Positions 6,182-15,844 of a DNA stretch of 64,000 nt are shown here, piece by piece. Numbering within the stretch: position 1 is the stretch's first letter; every line of letters begins with the position of its first letter. The translations under genes and the position numbers were made by a program. The notes beneath the pieces were generated by a model that saw nothing but the letters and a program-made list of their open reading frames with translations, was not told the origin of the DNA and did not search any database. Source of the DNA: Proteus hauseri ATCC 700826 (GTDB lineage: Bacteria; Pseudomonadota; Gammaproteobacteria; Enterobacterales; Enterobacteriaceae); the NCBI RefSeq assembly GCF_001654965.1, contig NZ_LXEV01000011.1, positions 186,001 through 250,000 of the forward strand, given 5' to 3'.

Positions 6182-8677
6182 ATGCTAATTTCTAAAAATA
6201 TGGCAAAAATAGTCTTATTGCTAACAATGACACCGTGCTTCTATGCCTATTCTGTAGAATTTAATACTGATATTCTTGATGCTTCCGATGCTGCTAATAT
6301 TGATATTAGTCAATTCAATAGCTCTGGATATATTATGCCAGGGGATTATCACCTTTCTATTTTCAGTAATGGTGAGCGAATAGGCCCAAGCCAAAAAATC
6401 AGTGTATTTCCTGTCGAAAAAACCGCCTCTTCTGAAAATATTTTTAATACCGTCTGTATTCCTAAAAATAATTTAGAATTATTAGGATTAACAGAACAAG
6501 CGGAAAAGAAAGTCAAAGTTTATCATGACGATCAATGCTTAGATTTATCTGCTTTAACAGGGACAAATTTAACTCTCGACCTTCCTTCTTTAGCACTGAA
6601 ATTAACAGTGCCACAAACATGGCTACAATATTCAGATCCTTCTTGGGTACCACCTTCTCGCTGGGAAGAGGGGATCGTTGGTGCATTTGTAGACTACACC
6701 TTGTCACTAAGTGGTGCGAAATATAACTCAGGTTCAAAATCAGTTTATGCATCAATGAATGGTACTAGTGGCTTTAATATGGGGGTTTGGCGTTTTCGTA
6801 GCGACTATAGCATGAGCTATCAGAAAGAAAGCGGTGGAAATAACGATAACCAAGAATCTCATAATTTCGATTTTAATCGTTTTTATGCATATCGTTCTAT
6901 CAAGGCATTAGCGGCAACATTAACGATGGGTGAAAATTACTTTTACTCTCAGTTATTTGATGCATGGCAATATACAGGTATCACGCTAGAAAGTGATGAT
7001 CGTATGTTACCGCCTAAGCTAGTTGGTTATGCCCCTGATATTGTGGGTGTGGCAAAAACGAATGCGACCATTATTGTCAAAAGCCAAGACCGTATTGTAT
7101 TAGAAACGACTGTACCACCAGGACCTTTTAGAATTCAGACGTTAGATAGCTCAATTCAAGGTCAATTGGATGTCACCATTCGTGAAGATAATGGTGAAGA
7201 GCGTAAGTTTACTATTTCTACGGCAACACTGCCGTATTTAACTCGACCAGGACAAGTTCGTTATAAATTAGTTGGTGGTAAAACACGTTATGATGACCAT
7301 AAATTAACTGGCGATACGGTTATTGGTGGTGAGGTTTCATATGGTGTCAGTAACGCATGGAGCGTATACGGTGGTAGCCAATTAGCACAAAATTATCAAT
7401 CTATTGCATTAGGTATTGGTCGTGACCTTTCTATGTTTGGTGCATTATCTTTTGATATTAACCAATCATTCGCCAAATTATCAGATAGCGATAAACAGGG
7501 TCGTTCTTATCGAGTGAACTACTCAAAATCGTTTGATGAAGTAAAAACAAATATTACTTTCGCAGGCTATCGTTTTACAGATGAAGATTACCGAACAATT
7601 AGTCAAACGATGGAAGAAAGAAGAACAGGGCAAGATGCCTATTCACCGAAAGAAAGCTATCAAGTTTATTTAAATAAATATTTTGATGATTTTTCATTAT
7701 CGTTTAACTATCAACATAATACATTCTGGAATAGCCGCTCTCAGACTCAATACGGTGTTTATGCTAATACTCGCTTCTCGCTATCTAAAATAAAAATTCG
7801 TGATATTAACCTCACGCTTTCTGCTTTTAGATCACAGCGTGAAGGGATTAACGACGACACCTTAAACCTTTATGTATCAGTACCTTTTGATCAAGGTGGA
7901 AACCTTACTTTCTCTGAACAATATACTAAAACTGATGAGAAAGGACGTTACAACCATAGTGTTGGCTATAGTGGATATGACGAAGGTTTAAGCTATAGCA
8001 TGAATGCAGGCTTAACGCATGGTCAGGCCATTGATAACGAATCTTCATTTAGTGGTTATGTCAGTAAAGACATGAGCTTAGCAAATGCTGCGGCAAGTGC
8101 GAGCTATGTTCCGGGTCAATATAAAAGCTTAAGCGGAAGTATTTCTGGCGGTTTAACAGGAACATCTCATGGTCTTGTACTTCACCAACCAGCTTATGGC
8201 GATACACGTTTACTTATTGAAACTCCAGGTATATCAGGCGTACCTATAGAAGGAGAATCAATGAAAACAAATGCATTTGGCTTAGCGATAATTCCTAGCG
8301 TAACCAGTTTCCGTAGTTCATCTGCCGCGATAGATGTTAGTGCGTTACCTGAAAACTACGATGCAATAGATACAATGACTGACGTAACTTTAACGCGTGG
8401 TGCGGTAGGTTATCGTCAGATGAAAGTCATTAAAGGGTATAAGTTGTTTGCTACAGTTAAGATGAGTGATGGTAAACATCCGCCATTTGGAGCAAGCATC
8501 CGTAATAAAGATAATGTTGAATTAGGCATTGTGGGTGACGAAGGCGTGGCATGGGTAGTTGGTGTCGCGGAAAATGACGAATTGGGTGTGTTCTGGGGAA
8601 ATGAGAAACGATGCACCATTAGTCTTCCTGAAACCATAGATCCAAAAACACAAATGCTATTAATGCCATGTAAGTGA
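6182..8677 (+). CDS. Fimbrial outer-membrane usher (MrpC-like)
   Basis: About 831 residues with signal peptide, N-terminal periplasmic domain (VEFNTDILDASDAANIDISQ), a 24-strand beta-barrel region, a plug domain near IVKSQDRIVLETTVPPGPF, and two C-terminal domains ending in CTISLP...LMPCK with the conserved Cys pair. The ATG at 6182 is preferred over the TTG at 6155 because GGTGG lies 6 nt upstream. The usher recruits chaperone-subunit complexes and secretes the growing pilus. It is followed by its chaperone gene after 21 nt, the mrp order. Confidence 0.95.
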   Translation: MLISKNMAKIVLLLTMTPCFYAYSVEFNTDILDASDAANIDISQFNSSGYIMPGDYHLSIFSNGERIGPSQKISVFPVEKTASSENIFNTVCIPKNNLELLGLTEQAEKKVKVYHDDQCLDLSALTGTNLTLDLPSLALKLTVPQTWLQYSDPSWVPPSRWEEGIVGAFVDYTLSLSGAKYNSGSKSVYASMNGTSGFNMGVWRFRSDYSMSYQKESGGNNDNQESHNFDFNRFYAYRSIKALAATLTMGENYFYSQLFDAWQYTGITLESDDRMLPPKLVGYAPDIVGVAKTNATIIVKSQDRIVLETTVPPGPFRIQTLDSSIQGQLDVTIREDNGEERKFTISTATLPYLTRPGQVRYKLVGGKTRYDDHKLTGDTVIGGEVSYGVSNAWSVYGGSQLAQNYQSIALGIGRDLSMFGALSFDINQSFAKLSDSDKQGRSYRVNYSKSFDEVKTNITFAGYRFTDEDYRTISQTMEERRTGQDAYSPKESYQVYLNKYFDDFSLSFNYQHNTFWNSRSQTQYGVYANTRFSLSKIKIRDINLTLSAFRSQREGINDDTLNLYVSVPFDQGGNLTFSEQYTKTDEKGRYNHSVGYSGYDEGLSYSMNAGLTHGQAIDNESSFSGYVSKDMSLANAAASASYVPGQYKSLSGSISGGLTGTSHGLVLHQPAYGDTRLLIETPGISGVPIEGESMKTNAFGLAIIPSVTSFRSSSAAIDVSALPENYDAIDTMTDVTLTRGAVGYRQMKVIKGYKLFATVKMSDGKHPPFGASIRNKDNVELGIVGDEGVAWVVGVAENDELGVFWGNEKRCTISLPETIDPKTQMLLMPCK

Positions 8678-8698
8678 TGCTAATAAAGGTTAATCACA

Positions 8699-9433
8699 AT
8701 GAAAAAAGAACTTAAAAACACCGTTATTTCTACTCTTTTCATCTCATTAATGGGGGTCTCTACTGTTGCTCAAAGCGCAGTAACTTTAGATAGAACTCGA
8801 ATTATTTTTCCGGGTTCTGAGAAGTCTATTAATATTACTATTCGCAATGATAATCCAACGCTTCCTTATTTAGCTCAGACTTGGATTGATGATTCTAATG
8901 AGAAAAAACTCACCACTGGGCCATTAATTGCGACACCGCCTATTCAGCGGTTAGATCCTAAATCATCAAGTATTGTTCAAATCAGTACAACACCGTCTAT
9001 CGCGTCATTACCACAAGATAGGGAGTCTGTTTTTTACTATAACTTACGTGAAGTACCACCAAAATCTGAAGAAGCGAACGTGTTACAAATCGCCTTACAA
9101 AGTCGCGTAAAACTGTTTTATCGCCCAGCAGGTATTTTGTCTCAAGCAGATAGCATGTGGTTTCATGGCGTGACATTAACGCCATCTGCTAAAGGATATA
9201 CTGTTAATAATGTGACACCATTTTATTTAACCGTTATTGGGTTAGCATCAAGCCAAAAAACGGCTGAAACGGGTGCATTTGATGTAGTTATGATCCCACC
9301 TAAATCAGACCACGAATTTGCTATGGCAAAAACGACAGTTCCTTATATGACTATTATTAATGACTACGGCGGAAAACCAACACTGAAATTTAAGTGTGAT
9401 GCAGCAAAATGTACTGTAGAAAAAGAAATGTAA
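8699..9433 (+). CDS. Periplasmic fimbrial chaperone (MrpD-like)
   Basis: A 244-residue PapD-type chaperone. The signal peptide ends about VAQSA|VTLDR; the family motifs are LDRTRIIFPG, LPQDRESVFYYNLREVPP and QSRVKLFYRPAGI. The Arg of TRI and Lys of RVK form the subunit-binding cleft in this family. A C-terminal Cys pair (KFKCDAAKC) is visible, an extension seen in some MrpD/PapD relatives. It follows the usher and precedes three small subunits, so it probably serves all subunits of this operon. Confidence 0.94.
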   Translation: MKKELKNTVISTLFISLMGVSTVAQSAVTLDRTRIIFPGSEKSINITIRNDNPTLPYLAQTWIDDSNEKKLTTGPLIATPPIQRLDPKSSSIVQISTTPSIASLPQDRESVFYYNLREVPPKSEEANVLQIALQSRVKLFYRPAGILSQADSMWFHGVTLTPSAKGYTVNNVTPFYLTVIGLASSQKTAETGAFDVVMIPPKSDHEFAMAKTTVPYMTIINDYGGKPTLKFKCDAAKCTVEKEM

Positions 9434-9448
9434 CTTAAGGAATAAGAG

Positions 9449-9925
9449 ATGAGCTCCCAGAAATTACGTTATTTAAAAAGTACATGTTTATCTGTGATAA
9501 TTTTATTATCTGGGAGTTATGTCTATGCAGAGAACATTTCTATTGATGAAACAGTAGATTTATCATCGACTAAAAATGTTCAAGATATTTATGAAAATAG
9601 AAATAGTGGTTATTTATATGTGACGGCGAATATTATAAGTTCACCTTGTGATTTTATTGATTATCATATTAAGAGTTATCGTCCAAAAAATAAATTTCTC
9701 TCTTATGATGCATTTCTTATTACCGCTAACTTATCTCAGTGTGGTGCTGGTAATTTATTTGTAAAGGGTATGTCACCGCCAACACCAATAAATCTTTCAT
9801 TTATTGAGTATGATCACGTGCTATCACGGCATAAATTCTTATTACAAAATGGTAGAAATTCACTGCAATTTGAAGCGCGTGAATTAGGTGCTCATAGCTA
9901 TTTAATGGAGATTTATTATGAATAA
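9449..9925 (+). CDS. Small fimbrial subunit (MrpE-like position)
   Basis: A 158-residue secreted protein (signal peptide to about SYVYA|ENI). It has a pilin-like segment GYLYVTANIISSPCDFIDY, a second Cys in LSQCGAGN, and a C-terminus AHSYLMEIYYE. Its place directly after the chaperone corresponds to mrpE, a minor component of the tip or shaft. TAAGG lies 11 nt before the ATG. It overlaps the next gene by 8 nt, so translation is probably coupled. Sequence is divergent; the family assignment rests on fold features and position. Confidence 0.75.
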   Translation: MSSQKLRYLKSTCLSVIILLSGSYVYAENISIDETVDLSSTKNVQDIYENRNSGYLYVTANIISSPCDFIDYHIKSYRPKNKFLSYDAFLITANLSQCGAGNLFVKGMSPPTPINLSFIEYDHVLSRHKFLLQNGRNSLQFEARELGAHSYLMEIYYE

Positions 9926-10445
9926 GTTAATTTATCTATTATTGCCATTATGTAGCTTTACTAGCTATAGCAATGCAGGTGGTTCATTAGATATCTCTTT
10001 TATGGGAAATTTGGTATCAACCGGCTGTAAATTACCTGAATCACCTTATAACTTAGAAGTTCAGCTGGATAAAATAAGCAGTAAATATCTTTACGAATAT
10101 GGTCGTTCTCAATCCATTGATTTCTCAATTCCAATTGTTGACTGCTATGTCAGTGATTTAAACAAAATGATTTCAATAAAATTAAATAGTAATAGCCTTG
10201 TAACAGATCAAGGTGTGAGCTATTTAAAGACGGAAGGGGGATCTAATATTTTATTAGGCTTACTTGATAGCAATGATGCAGCGATAAAGTTCAATGAAAA
10301 AATTGATATGTCACGCGTAATGGTAAGTGGTAAAGATGAACAAAATTTACTGAATTTTAAAGTTTATGCTAGGCCTCCTATTACTGGTGATTTAAAAGAG
10401 GGCGCATTTTCCTCTACCATTACATTTAATATTGATTATCAATAG
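9918..10445 (+). CDS. Small fimbrial subunit (MrpF-like)
   Basis: A 175-residue pilin: signal peptide to about SYSNA|GGS, donor strand SLDISFMGNLVSTGCKL, the partner Cys in IVDCYVS, and C-terminus FSSTITFNIDYQ. It is the second of three adaptor-like subunits between chaperone and tip protein, matching mrpF. Such subunits usually connect the adhesin to the shaft. The start overlaps the end of the preceding gene, and GGAG lies 8 nt upstream within that gene. Confidence 0.82.
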   Translation: MNKLIYLLLPLCSFTSYSNAGGSLDISFMGNLVSTGCKLPESPYNLEVQLDKISSKYLYEYGRSQSIDFSIPIVDCYVSDLNKMISIKLNSNSLVTDQGVSYLKTEGGSNILLGLLDSNDAAIKFNEKIDMSRVMVSGKDEQNLLNFKVYARPPITGDLKEGAFSSTITFNIDYQ

Positions 10446-10454
10446 GGAGCGATA

Positions 10455-10970
10455 ATGAAAAAAAGACTAATTGCGCTAACCCTTGGCCTATTATATGTGC
10501 CTATTTCATCAGCTGAAATTTATATTACAGTTAATGCACTGTTAGTTAATCCCGCATGTACAGTAACAGATGACAAAGGGGCAAAAGAATTATTTATCGA
10601 TTTTCAAAATGTGGATGTTAATGCCGTGGTAAAAACACCACCAAGAAATTTTGATGTATTAATTAAAGATTGTAACCTCAATAAAATGATGAACTTATAT
10701 CTTTCACCTAAAGATAATGGTTATTTTTCTTATAATGGCGTTGATGTATTAGCCACAACAACAGACCAGCTGGGAATAGAGTTTTCGGATATTACCAGCG
10801 GCAAGCGTAAAATTAATGTTCAACGTTATGAACGTATTACACCAATTCTTAGCAGCAGCAATTCAGGGAAGATCTCACTAAGCACACAATTGGTTGCAAA
10901 TAAACCGGGTACAGAACTAAAAATGGGGCCATTTACCGCCAATGTCTCGTTATTAGTTGATTATAATTAG
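10455..10970 (+). CDS. Small fimbrial subunit (MrpG-like)
   Basis: A 171-residue pilin with signal peptide (cleavage about PISSA|EIY), donor strand EIYITVNALLVNPACTV, partner Cys in IKDCNLN and C-terminus FTANVSLLVDYN. GGGAGCG lies just before the ATG. It sits immediately upstream of the putative tip adhesin, the place of mrpG/papF-like adaptors that seat the adhesin on the fibre. Confidence 0.83.
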   Translation: MKKRLIALTLGLLYVPISSAEIYITVNALLVNPACTVTDDKGAKELFIDFQNVDVNAVVKTPPRNFDVLIKDCNLNKMMNLYLSPKDNGYFSYNGVDVLATTTDQLGIEFSDITSGKRKINVQRYERITPILSSSNSGKISLSTQLVANKPGTELKMGPFTANVSLLVDYN

Positions 10971-10978
10971 AGGTTAGT

Positions 10979-12148
10979 ATGAGTAAATATTATTCATTGT
11001 TTGGAAAGATAAAAAAATTAGGTATTAATCTACCTTTAATTATAATTGGTGCAATTTCGTTAATTAATTCTGCACAAGCAGCTAGGCCTAGCGGTCCGTT
11101 AATATATGCAGCGAAAGCGGTATCATCAACAGATGGGTATTTAATTGATTTAAGTAAGCAAAAAGCAACAATTTCTAAAAATCCTACCGTGGCTTCTGAT
11201 GGTACTTTTTTTTATCAGGTTGGTACTACTTTTGAAATAAAAAATACAAGTAGTACTAAAGGTGGTGTAGAAAGAATAGGTAATGCCTATTGTAATGGTG
11301 GTGCTATTTTTAATAGTGGATCAGGTGCTCAAACTTCTAGCTATACATCTAATTCTTACCATCGTGTGTTTATGTATATGCCTGTAATGCCTTATACCAT
11401 TAATGGCCGTAAAGTTTATCAGCTAAGCTACAATACCTTTTTAACCATAGACCTTTCAAAATTACCAGGAATGGGTTTGGGGTGGATCCGGGCTTATGGT
11501 CCTTATTGTAATGAAGCCAGCAGATTTGATGGTGGCACAAGAAAAATGAGTGATTTTTATGCTCACCTTCCAATAGAAATTAATATTTATATTAAGAAGA
11601 AAAATATCGATGGTGTCACGGTCATCCCATCAACGGATTTTGCCGGTTATACCAGAGCATTTAGTAATTTTAGAAATGAATCGGAAGTTTTTTCAAAATT
11701 ACCAGGATTTATGGCGATACAAGATGTTACGGCACCAATGAGATTAAAAGGTGCAACAATTATTTCGCCGGCAGAATGCCGAACAGATATAGGTGGTAGT
11801 TTAATTATTAATCATGGTGTATTAAATGCAGAAAAATATGAGAGTCGAATAGTTAAACCGATTAATTTCTCTTGTGATCACGCTATTCCAACACCGGTTG
11901 AATTTGAATTACTTTATACTAAAGATAATGATTCACAGCAGCGACTGCCATTAAAAGTAGATGGTACAAATAAAACTATTTACAGTAAAATTCAAATGAT
12001 TGATGCGGAATCTGGAAATAAGGGACAACACTTTATTTCAAAAGTAGGGCAATATAAGCAGATTCAAATTGAAAGTATATTGAAAGGTGAGAACGCCGAT
12101 GGCGGTAACTATAGTGGTACTGCGGTATTAATTGCAGCTTATCCTTAA
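10979..12148 (+). CDS. Putative fimbrial tip adhesin, two-domain (MrpH position)
   Basis: A 389-residue secreted protein with a long basic N-region and signal peptide ending SAQA|ARPSG (about residue 35). An N-terminal receptor-binding-like domain (about 36-255) holds Cys105 and Cys177. A C-terminal pilin domain (about 260-389) holds Cys267 and Cys299 and ends GTAVLIAAYP. That is the layout of two-domain tip adhesins, which lack their own donor strand. It is the last gene of the operon, as mrpH is, but about 110 residues longer than MrpH (about 275). Whether it keeps the zinc-binding histidines of MrpH I cannot tell; only a few His (128, 196) stand out. Ligand unknown. Confidence 0.78.
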   Translation: MSKYYSLFGKIKKLGINLPLIIIGAISLINSAQAARPSGPLIYAAKAVSSTDGYLIDLSKQKATISKNPTVASDGTFFYQVGTTFEIKNTSSTKGGVERIGNAYCNGGAIFNSGSGAQTSSYTSNSYHRVFMYMPVMPYTINGRKVYQLSYNTFLTIDLSKLPGMGLGWIRAYGPYCNEASRFDGGTRKMSDFYAHLPIEINIYIKKKNIDGVTVIPSTDFAGYTRAFSNFRNESEVFSKLPGFMAIQDVTAPMRLKGATIISPAECRTDIGGSLIINHGVLNAEKYESRIVKPINFSCDHAIPTPVEFELLYTKDNDSQQRLPLKVDGTNKTIYSKIQMIDAESGNKGQHFISKVGQYKQIQIESILKGENADGGNYSGTAVLIAAYP

Positions 12149-12167
12149 TTAATACTTTTGGTTTATT

Positions 12168-12206
12168 AAAAAGCGCTATTAAAGATAATTTAATAGCGCT
12201 TTTTTC
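12168..12206. terminator. Bidirectional intrinsic terminator between two convergent fimbrial operons
   Basis: Stem aaaagcgctatta with its perfect complement (loop 8-10 nt) is followed by TTTTTT on the plus strand and preceded by A runs for the other strand. It can end both the plus-strand mrp-like operon and the minus-strand operon that stops at 12247. Confidence 0.85.
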
Positions 12207-12246
12207 ATTGAATATCGTATTTTTTTAATTTCTAATGGTTTTTATA

Positions 12247-13308
12247 TTAATTAAATTCAAGTACAAAATTAGCTGAGCCATTCACTTTACCGGGTTTAAC
12301 TTCATCACCATAACGAAAATATTCAGCTTTCAACGGCACACTTGTTGTGCCACTGGTTAAATTTGCTAGCTTAACAAATTGATTATTGACTAATCGTGTA
12401 TCATTGCTCAAGGGTGATGAGACAACAAAGCCAATACCTTGTGCATTATCGCGACTACCTTCATTATCGGCTTTAATGACCGATTCTTGACCTTCATAAC
12501 TTGCTGTATTGTTTGCCATTAGTTTTATTTTGGCTGAAACATTACCTGTACAATTAATTCTTAAATTATCTTCTGCATAAGCTTGTTCAGTTGGAAAACC
12601 AATTTTAGGAAATGCCGATGTTGATATTCTAGGAAGGTTCATAACAAGATCCGTATTTTCAGCGCTACATGAGGTTGGTGCGCTAATAATATTAACAGAA
12701 AGACGATAACTAAAACCTACTGCTGTTGTACCACCACCTGAATTAAAGCGATTAATTAACACTGAACCAATATATTGGGTAGTAAAACGTTGTGACTTAG
12801 GATTATCTTTAGTGGCATAGACAATAACTGTCGCATCTCTGGAATAGAGCTTATTGTCATTTACAGGGATCTCCTGTCCTGGCTGACTTCTAAAAGAGAG
12901 CTGTGTTTTATTATCAATTAGCACATAAGCATAATCATCTAATCCAACAATAGGAGCATTACGAACAACATAATAAGCAGGTCTGCCATCGATATCCATA
13001 TAGTAGGTTGGTATAACACCACTAGCTTCACTATAGGTGGCATAACCATAAATTTCTGCGCCATCAGGACAATCTGCAACAGAAACGTCATAGCCATCTC
13101 GTACAAAGGTAAAACGGCCTATTTCTTGGTTCTTTTTAATTGAACCGGTTAATTCAACAGTACCTGCTTTTGCATCCATTGTACCGTGTTTAATACCGCC
13201 ATTATTAACGCAATTTGGTGCCGCATAGCTATAAAACGAGGTCGAGGATAGACCAAGTATAAAAGTAAGAAATAATAAATTATTGGTTTTCTTTTTACTG
13301 TTAGTCAT
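12247..13308 (-). CDS. Fimbrial tip adhesin, FimH-like two-domain
   Basis: A 353-residue secreted protein, signal peptide to about SYAA (residue 30). The N-terminal half has Cys33 and Cys80 and is beta-rich, like a lectin domain. A pilin domain starts near residue 205 (SVNIISAPTSC) with Cys214 and Cys253 and ends ANFVLEFN. It is the last gene of the pilin-chaperone-usher-adhesin operon. The C-terminal domain should accept the donor strand of the next subunit while the N-terminal domain binds a receptor, which cannot be predicted here. Confidence 0.8.
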   Translation of the reverse strand: MTNSKKKTNNLLFLTFILGLSSTSFYSYAAPNCVNNGGIKHGTMDAKAGTVELTGSIKKNQEIGRFTFVRDGYDVSVADCPDGAEIYGYATYSEASGVIPTYYMDIDGRPAYYVVRNAPIVGLDDYAYVLIDNKTQLSFRSQPGQEIPVNDNKLYSRDATVIVYATKDNPKSQRFTTQYIGSVLINRFNSGGGTTAVGFSYRLSVNIISAPTSCSAENTDLVMNLPRISTSAFPKIGFPTEQAYAEDNLRINCTGNVSAKIKLMANNTASYEGQESVIKADNEGSRDNAQGIGFVVSSPLSNDTRLVNNQFVKLANLTSGTTSVPLKAEYFRYGDEVKPGKVNGSANFVLEFN

Positions 13309-13317
13309 TTTATTTCC

Positions 13318-15825
13318 TTATTTACACTCAGTCGTTAAGATATATAACCCATTGGTTGATGATTCATTATTTGCATTGTAATTGGCATGGCAACGATATG
13401 TTTTACCATCAGATTTCCAAGAAACCTGAATATCACCTTGTGGTTTATCTGCAATAAAATAAAGCTGATTAAAGTTAGCGACTAATTGTTTTTCTGTTTG
13501 CCCAATATCTGCTTGAGCACCCATAGGGATAATACTGTTATCAGGTGTTTCTAATGTGAGTAAGAATTTAAATCCTTTTTTAGCATCAAAGTCAGCAAGA
13601 ATTAATGCACCTTTAGTCGGAATAACATTACTAATAATGTTATTCGTAATTTCAGTATCCGCTGGTATAGATTGAGTATCAATGCTAATACTGTTTTTCT
13701 GATACGGAGACATCCCTGAAATAACTGCTAAACCACGACCATTGGTTTTGACTGACTGACCATTAATGATTTCAACACCTGCTGTATCTTTCGTCAGAAT
13801 TAAAGCATTAGTTTGTTGTAATGAGGGGGCAAGTACTGCGCCATATTGTGTCGCGACTAAAGCACCACTTATTCCGTAGTTAAAGTTTTGTCTATCTTTT
13901 GAATATGAATAACCGGCATTTACAATAGCACTTGACGTTTTATAAGAACCATTTAACCCACCACTATAGTTAACACCTTTATTGCCATAACCTTGATAAA
14001 CATCCCAGCTTGCTTGATTTCTGTCACCATAGGTTCCACTTAAACGAGCGGTATGCAAGGTTTGGTCATTATTATTAGTTGAGACAGCATAGTTTGCCCA
14101 CACATAGTTTTCGTGCCATGTTAATGGGATACTAATATTCATGCTTAAATCATAAGTATTTTTATCATTATTATCGAATCGATTACCATCGTAATAAGTA
14201 TAATAAATGCTGTAGCTGATTTTATTTATAGAGCTATTAAAACCAACATTATAAGAGCTAATATTCTTGCCATCAGCATACTTATATATAATAGAGTTTA
14301 AGTTTATTGATGAGTTATTTGAAAATAAAGGTTGGCTAATGGACATGGTATATTCATTTTTTAATCCATCATTTACCTGATATTCTTTATCTTTGTACTC
14401 CATGGCATCATTGAAGTTAAGAAAACTAGCATCAAAATGGCGATAACCTACTACCGAAACATTGGTATTGGTTAACTCAATATTTTTTGAATAATTAACT
14501 CTAAAGGCATTACCATTTAAAGACTCGTCATGATTAACGGTTGACTTTGCATAGAGCCAATCTGCGGTAACAGCACCATAACTACCCAAGTTAAGTCCAC
14601 TACCGAAGCCAAAAGATTGATATTTATCAGCAACCAATAAACCGCTATAAAGTGTGACGTAATCCGTTAAACCATAATAAGCTTCAGCTTGGGTTAAATA
14701 GCTACCGTCACCACTGTTGTGACTGTCGTATTTACCTGTTGAAAAGCTATATTTTATTTCACCTTTTCGCTCTAAGCTGGCTATAGAAGAAAAAGGCACG
14801 ATGAAATTCTTTTCTGAGCCATCAGATTCTTTCACATTAACATATAAATTCCCCCCACTACTCATTGGGGAGTAGTCAACTATATTAAAAGGCCCTGCGG
14901 GAACACTCTTTTTATAGATAACTTGCCCATTTTGCGTAATGGTGATGATTGATTCTGAATTAGCAATACCAACAACACTAGGGGCATAAGTTCTATTTTG
15001 GTAAGGTGTCATTAGGCGATCTGTCATTAGCTTCAAGCCACGGTATTTAACAGAGTCAAATAGTTGGGATGAGCTGTAAAGATCTCCTAATTGTAATTCA
15101 CTTTTTAAGGTATAAATATCTCTAGAAAGAACATTGCTTAATGTATTCCAATGGCTTTCACCATTTTCATTTTTAGCCCATGTAGAATAATTATAGAAAC
15201 GCCATGCATCAAAGTTAACTTGGCTTTGAATATTACCATAATAGCTGTCGTTGGTTTTGCCATCGCTACGACGATTAAAAGATGAAAATGAATAGTTAAC
15301 TAAAGCTGCGGGAATACCAGAATCCCAATTATTTATTTCGTTAAGTTGAATTCTATTCTCGTTAATATACTTTTGTGGCACAGTCAAAACATACTGGCTT
15401 CTGTTTAAATCGAGTACACCCACAGCGTGCTCAATAAGACTAATATTAACAAATTGATCATCTTGATTAATCAGTTGGTTGGGAATATCAACTCCGGCTT
15501 GATACCACTCATTTGCTGTTAATAATGGCACTAGAATTTTTTTATTTTCAGCATCATCCATCAATGCAAATTCAACTTCACGATTAAAAATACGATTTTT
15601 ATTAATAAAAAAATCAACATGATAATAGCCAGGGGCAATAGACGACTCTCTAAATACACTGAGATCTTCATTAGTAATCTGTTGTGAGCTACCTTCAATA
15701 TTCAATAGATTAGGTGGATAATAATCATCTGCTGAAGTATTGAAAGAGGTAAATAAACCTCCCGCTATCAATAAATAGAGTGAAGATTTATTAAAATAAT
15801 TATCCATTCCCTTTTCCATTTTCAT
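13318..15825 (-). CDS. Fimbrial outer-membrane usher
   Basis: An 835-residue usher: signal peptide after MDNYFNKSSLYLL, N-terminal domain with YHVDFFINKNRIF, plug-region motifs ITQNGQVIYKKSVPAGPFNI, a large beta-barrel with many YSKN/NYS repeats, and C-terminal domains with a Cys pair (TYRCHAN and LTTECK). The real start may be the third Met (15807), which would make it six residues shorter; ribosome signals do not decide. It lies between chaperone and adhesin genes with gaps of 10-20 nt. Only about family-level similarity to the usher at 6182-8677 is visible, so the two operons are not recent duplicates. Confidence 0.94.
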   Translation of the reverse strand: MKMEKGMDNYFNKSSLYLLIAGGLFTSFNTSADDYYPPNLLNIEGSSQQITNEDLSVFRESSIAPGYYHVDFFINKNRIFNREVEFALMDDAENKKILVPLLTANEWYQAGVDIPNQLINQDDQFVNISLIEHAVGVLDLNRSQYVLTVPQKYINENRIQLNEINNWDSGIPAALVNYSFSSFNRRSDGKTNDSYYGNIQSQVNFDAWRFYNYSTWAKNENGESHWNTLSNVLSRDIYTLKSELQLGDLYSSSQLFDSVKYRGLKLMTDRLMTPYQNRTYAPSVVGIANSESIITITQNGQVIYKKSVPAGPFNIVDYSPMSSGGNLYVNVKESDGSEKNFIVPFSSIASLERKGEIKYSFSTGKYDSHNSGDGSYLTQAEAYYGLTDYVTLYSGLLVADKYQSFGFGSGLNLGSYGAVTADWLYAKSTVNHDESLNGNAFRVNYSKNIELTNTNVSVVGYRHFDASFLNFNDAMEYKDKEYQVNDGLKNEYTMSISQPLFSNNSSINLNSIIYKYADGKNISSYNVGFNSSINKISYSIYYTYYDGNRFDNNDKNTYDLSMNISIPLTWHENYVWANYAVSTNNNDQTLHTARLSGTYGDRNQASWDVYQGYGNKGVNYSGGLNGSYKTSSAIVNAGYSYSKDRQNFNYGISGALVATQYGAVLAPSLQQTNALILTKDTAGVEIINGQSVKTNGRGLAVISGMSPYQKNSISIDTQSIPADTEITNNIISNVIPTKGALILADFDAKKGFKFLLTLETPDNSIIPMGAQADIGQTEKQLVANFNQLYFIADKPQGDIQVSWKSDGKTYRCHANYNANNESSTNGLYILTTECK

Positions 15826-15844
15826 CTTAAAATAAATCTCTTAG

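Noticed and set aside
12100-12107. GGCGGTAA resembling an RfaH ops core (GGCGGTAG)
   Set aside because: One mismatch, inside the adhesin coding sequence, near the operon end and without the rest of the ops element.
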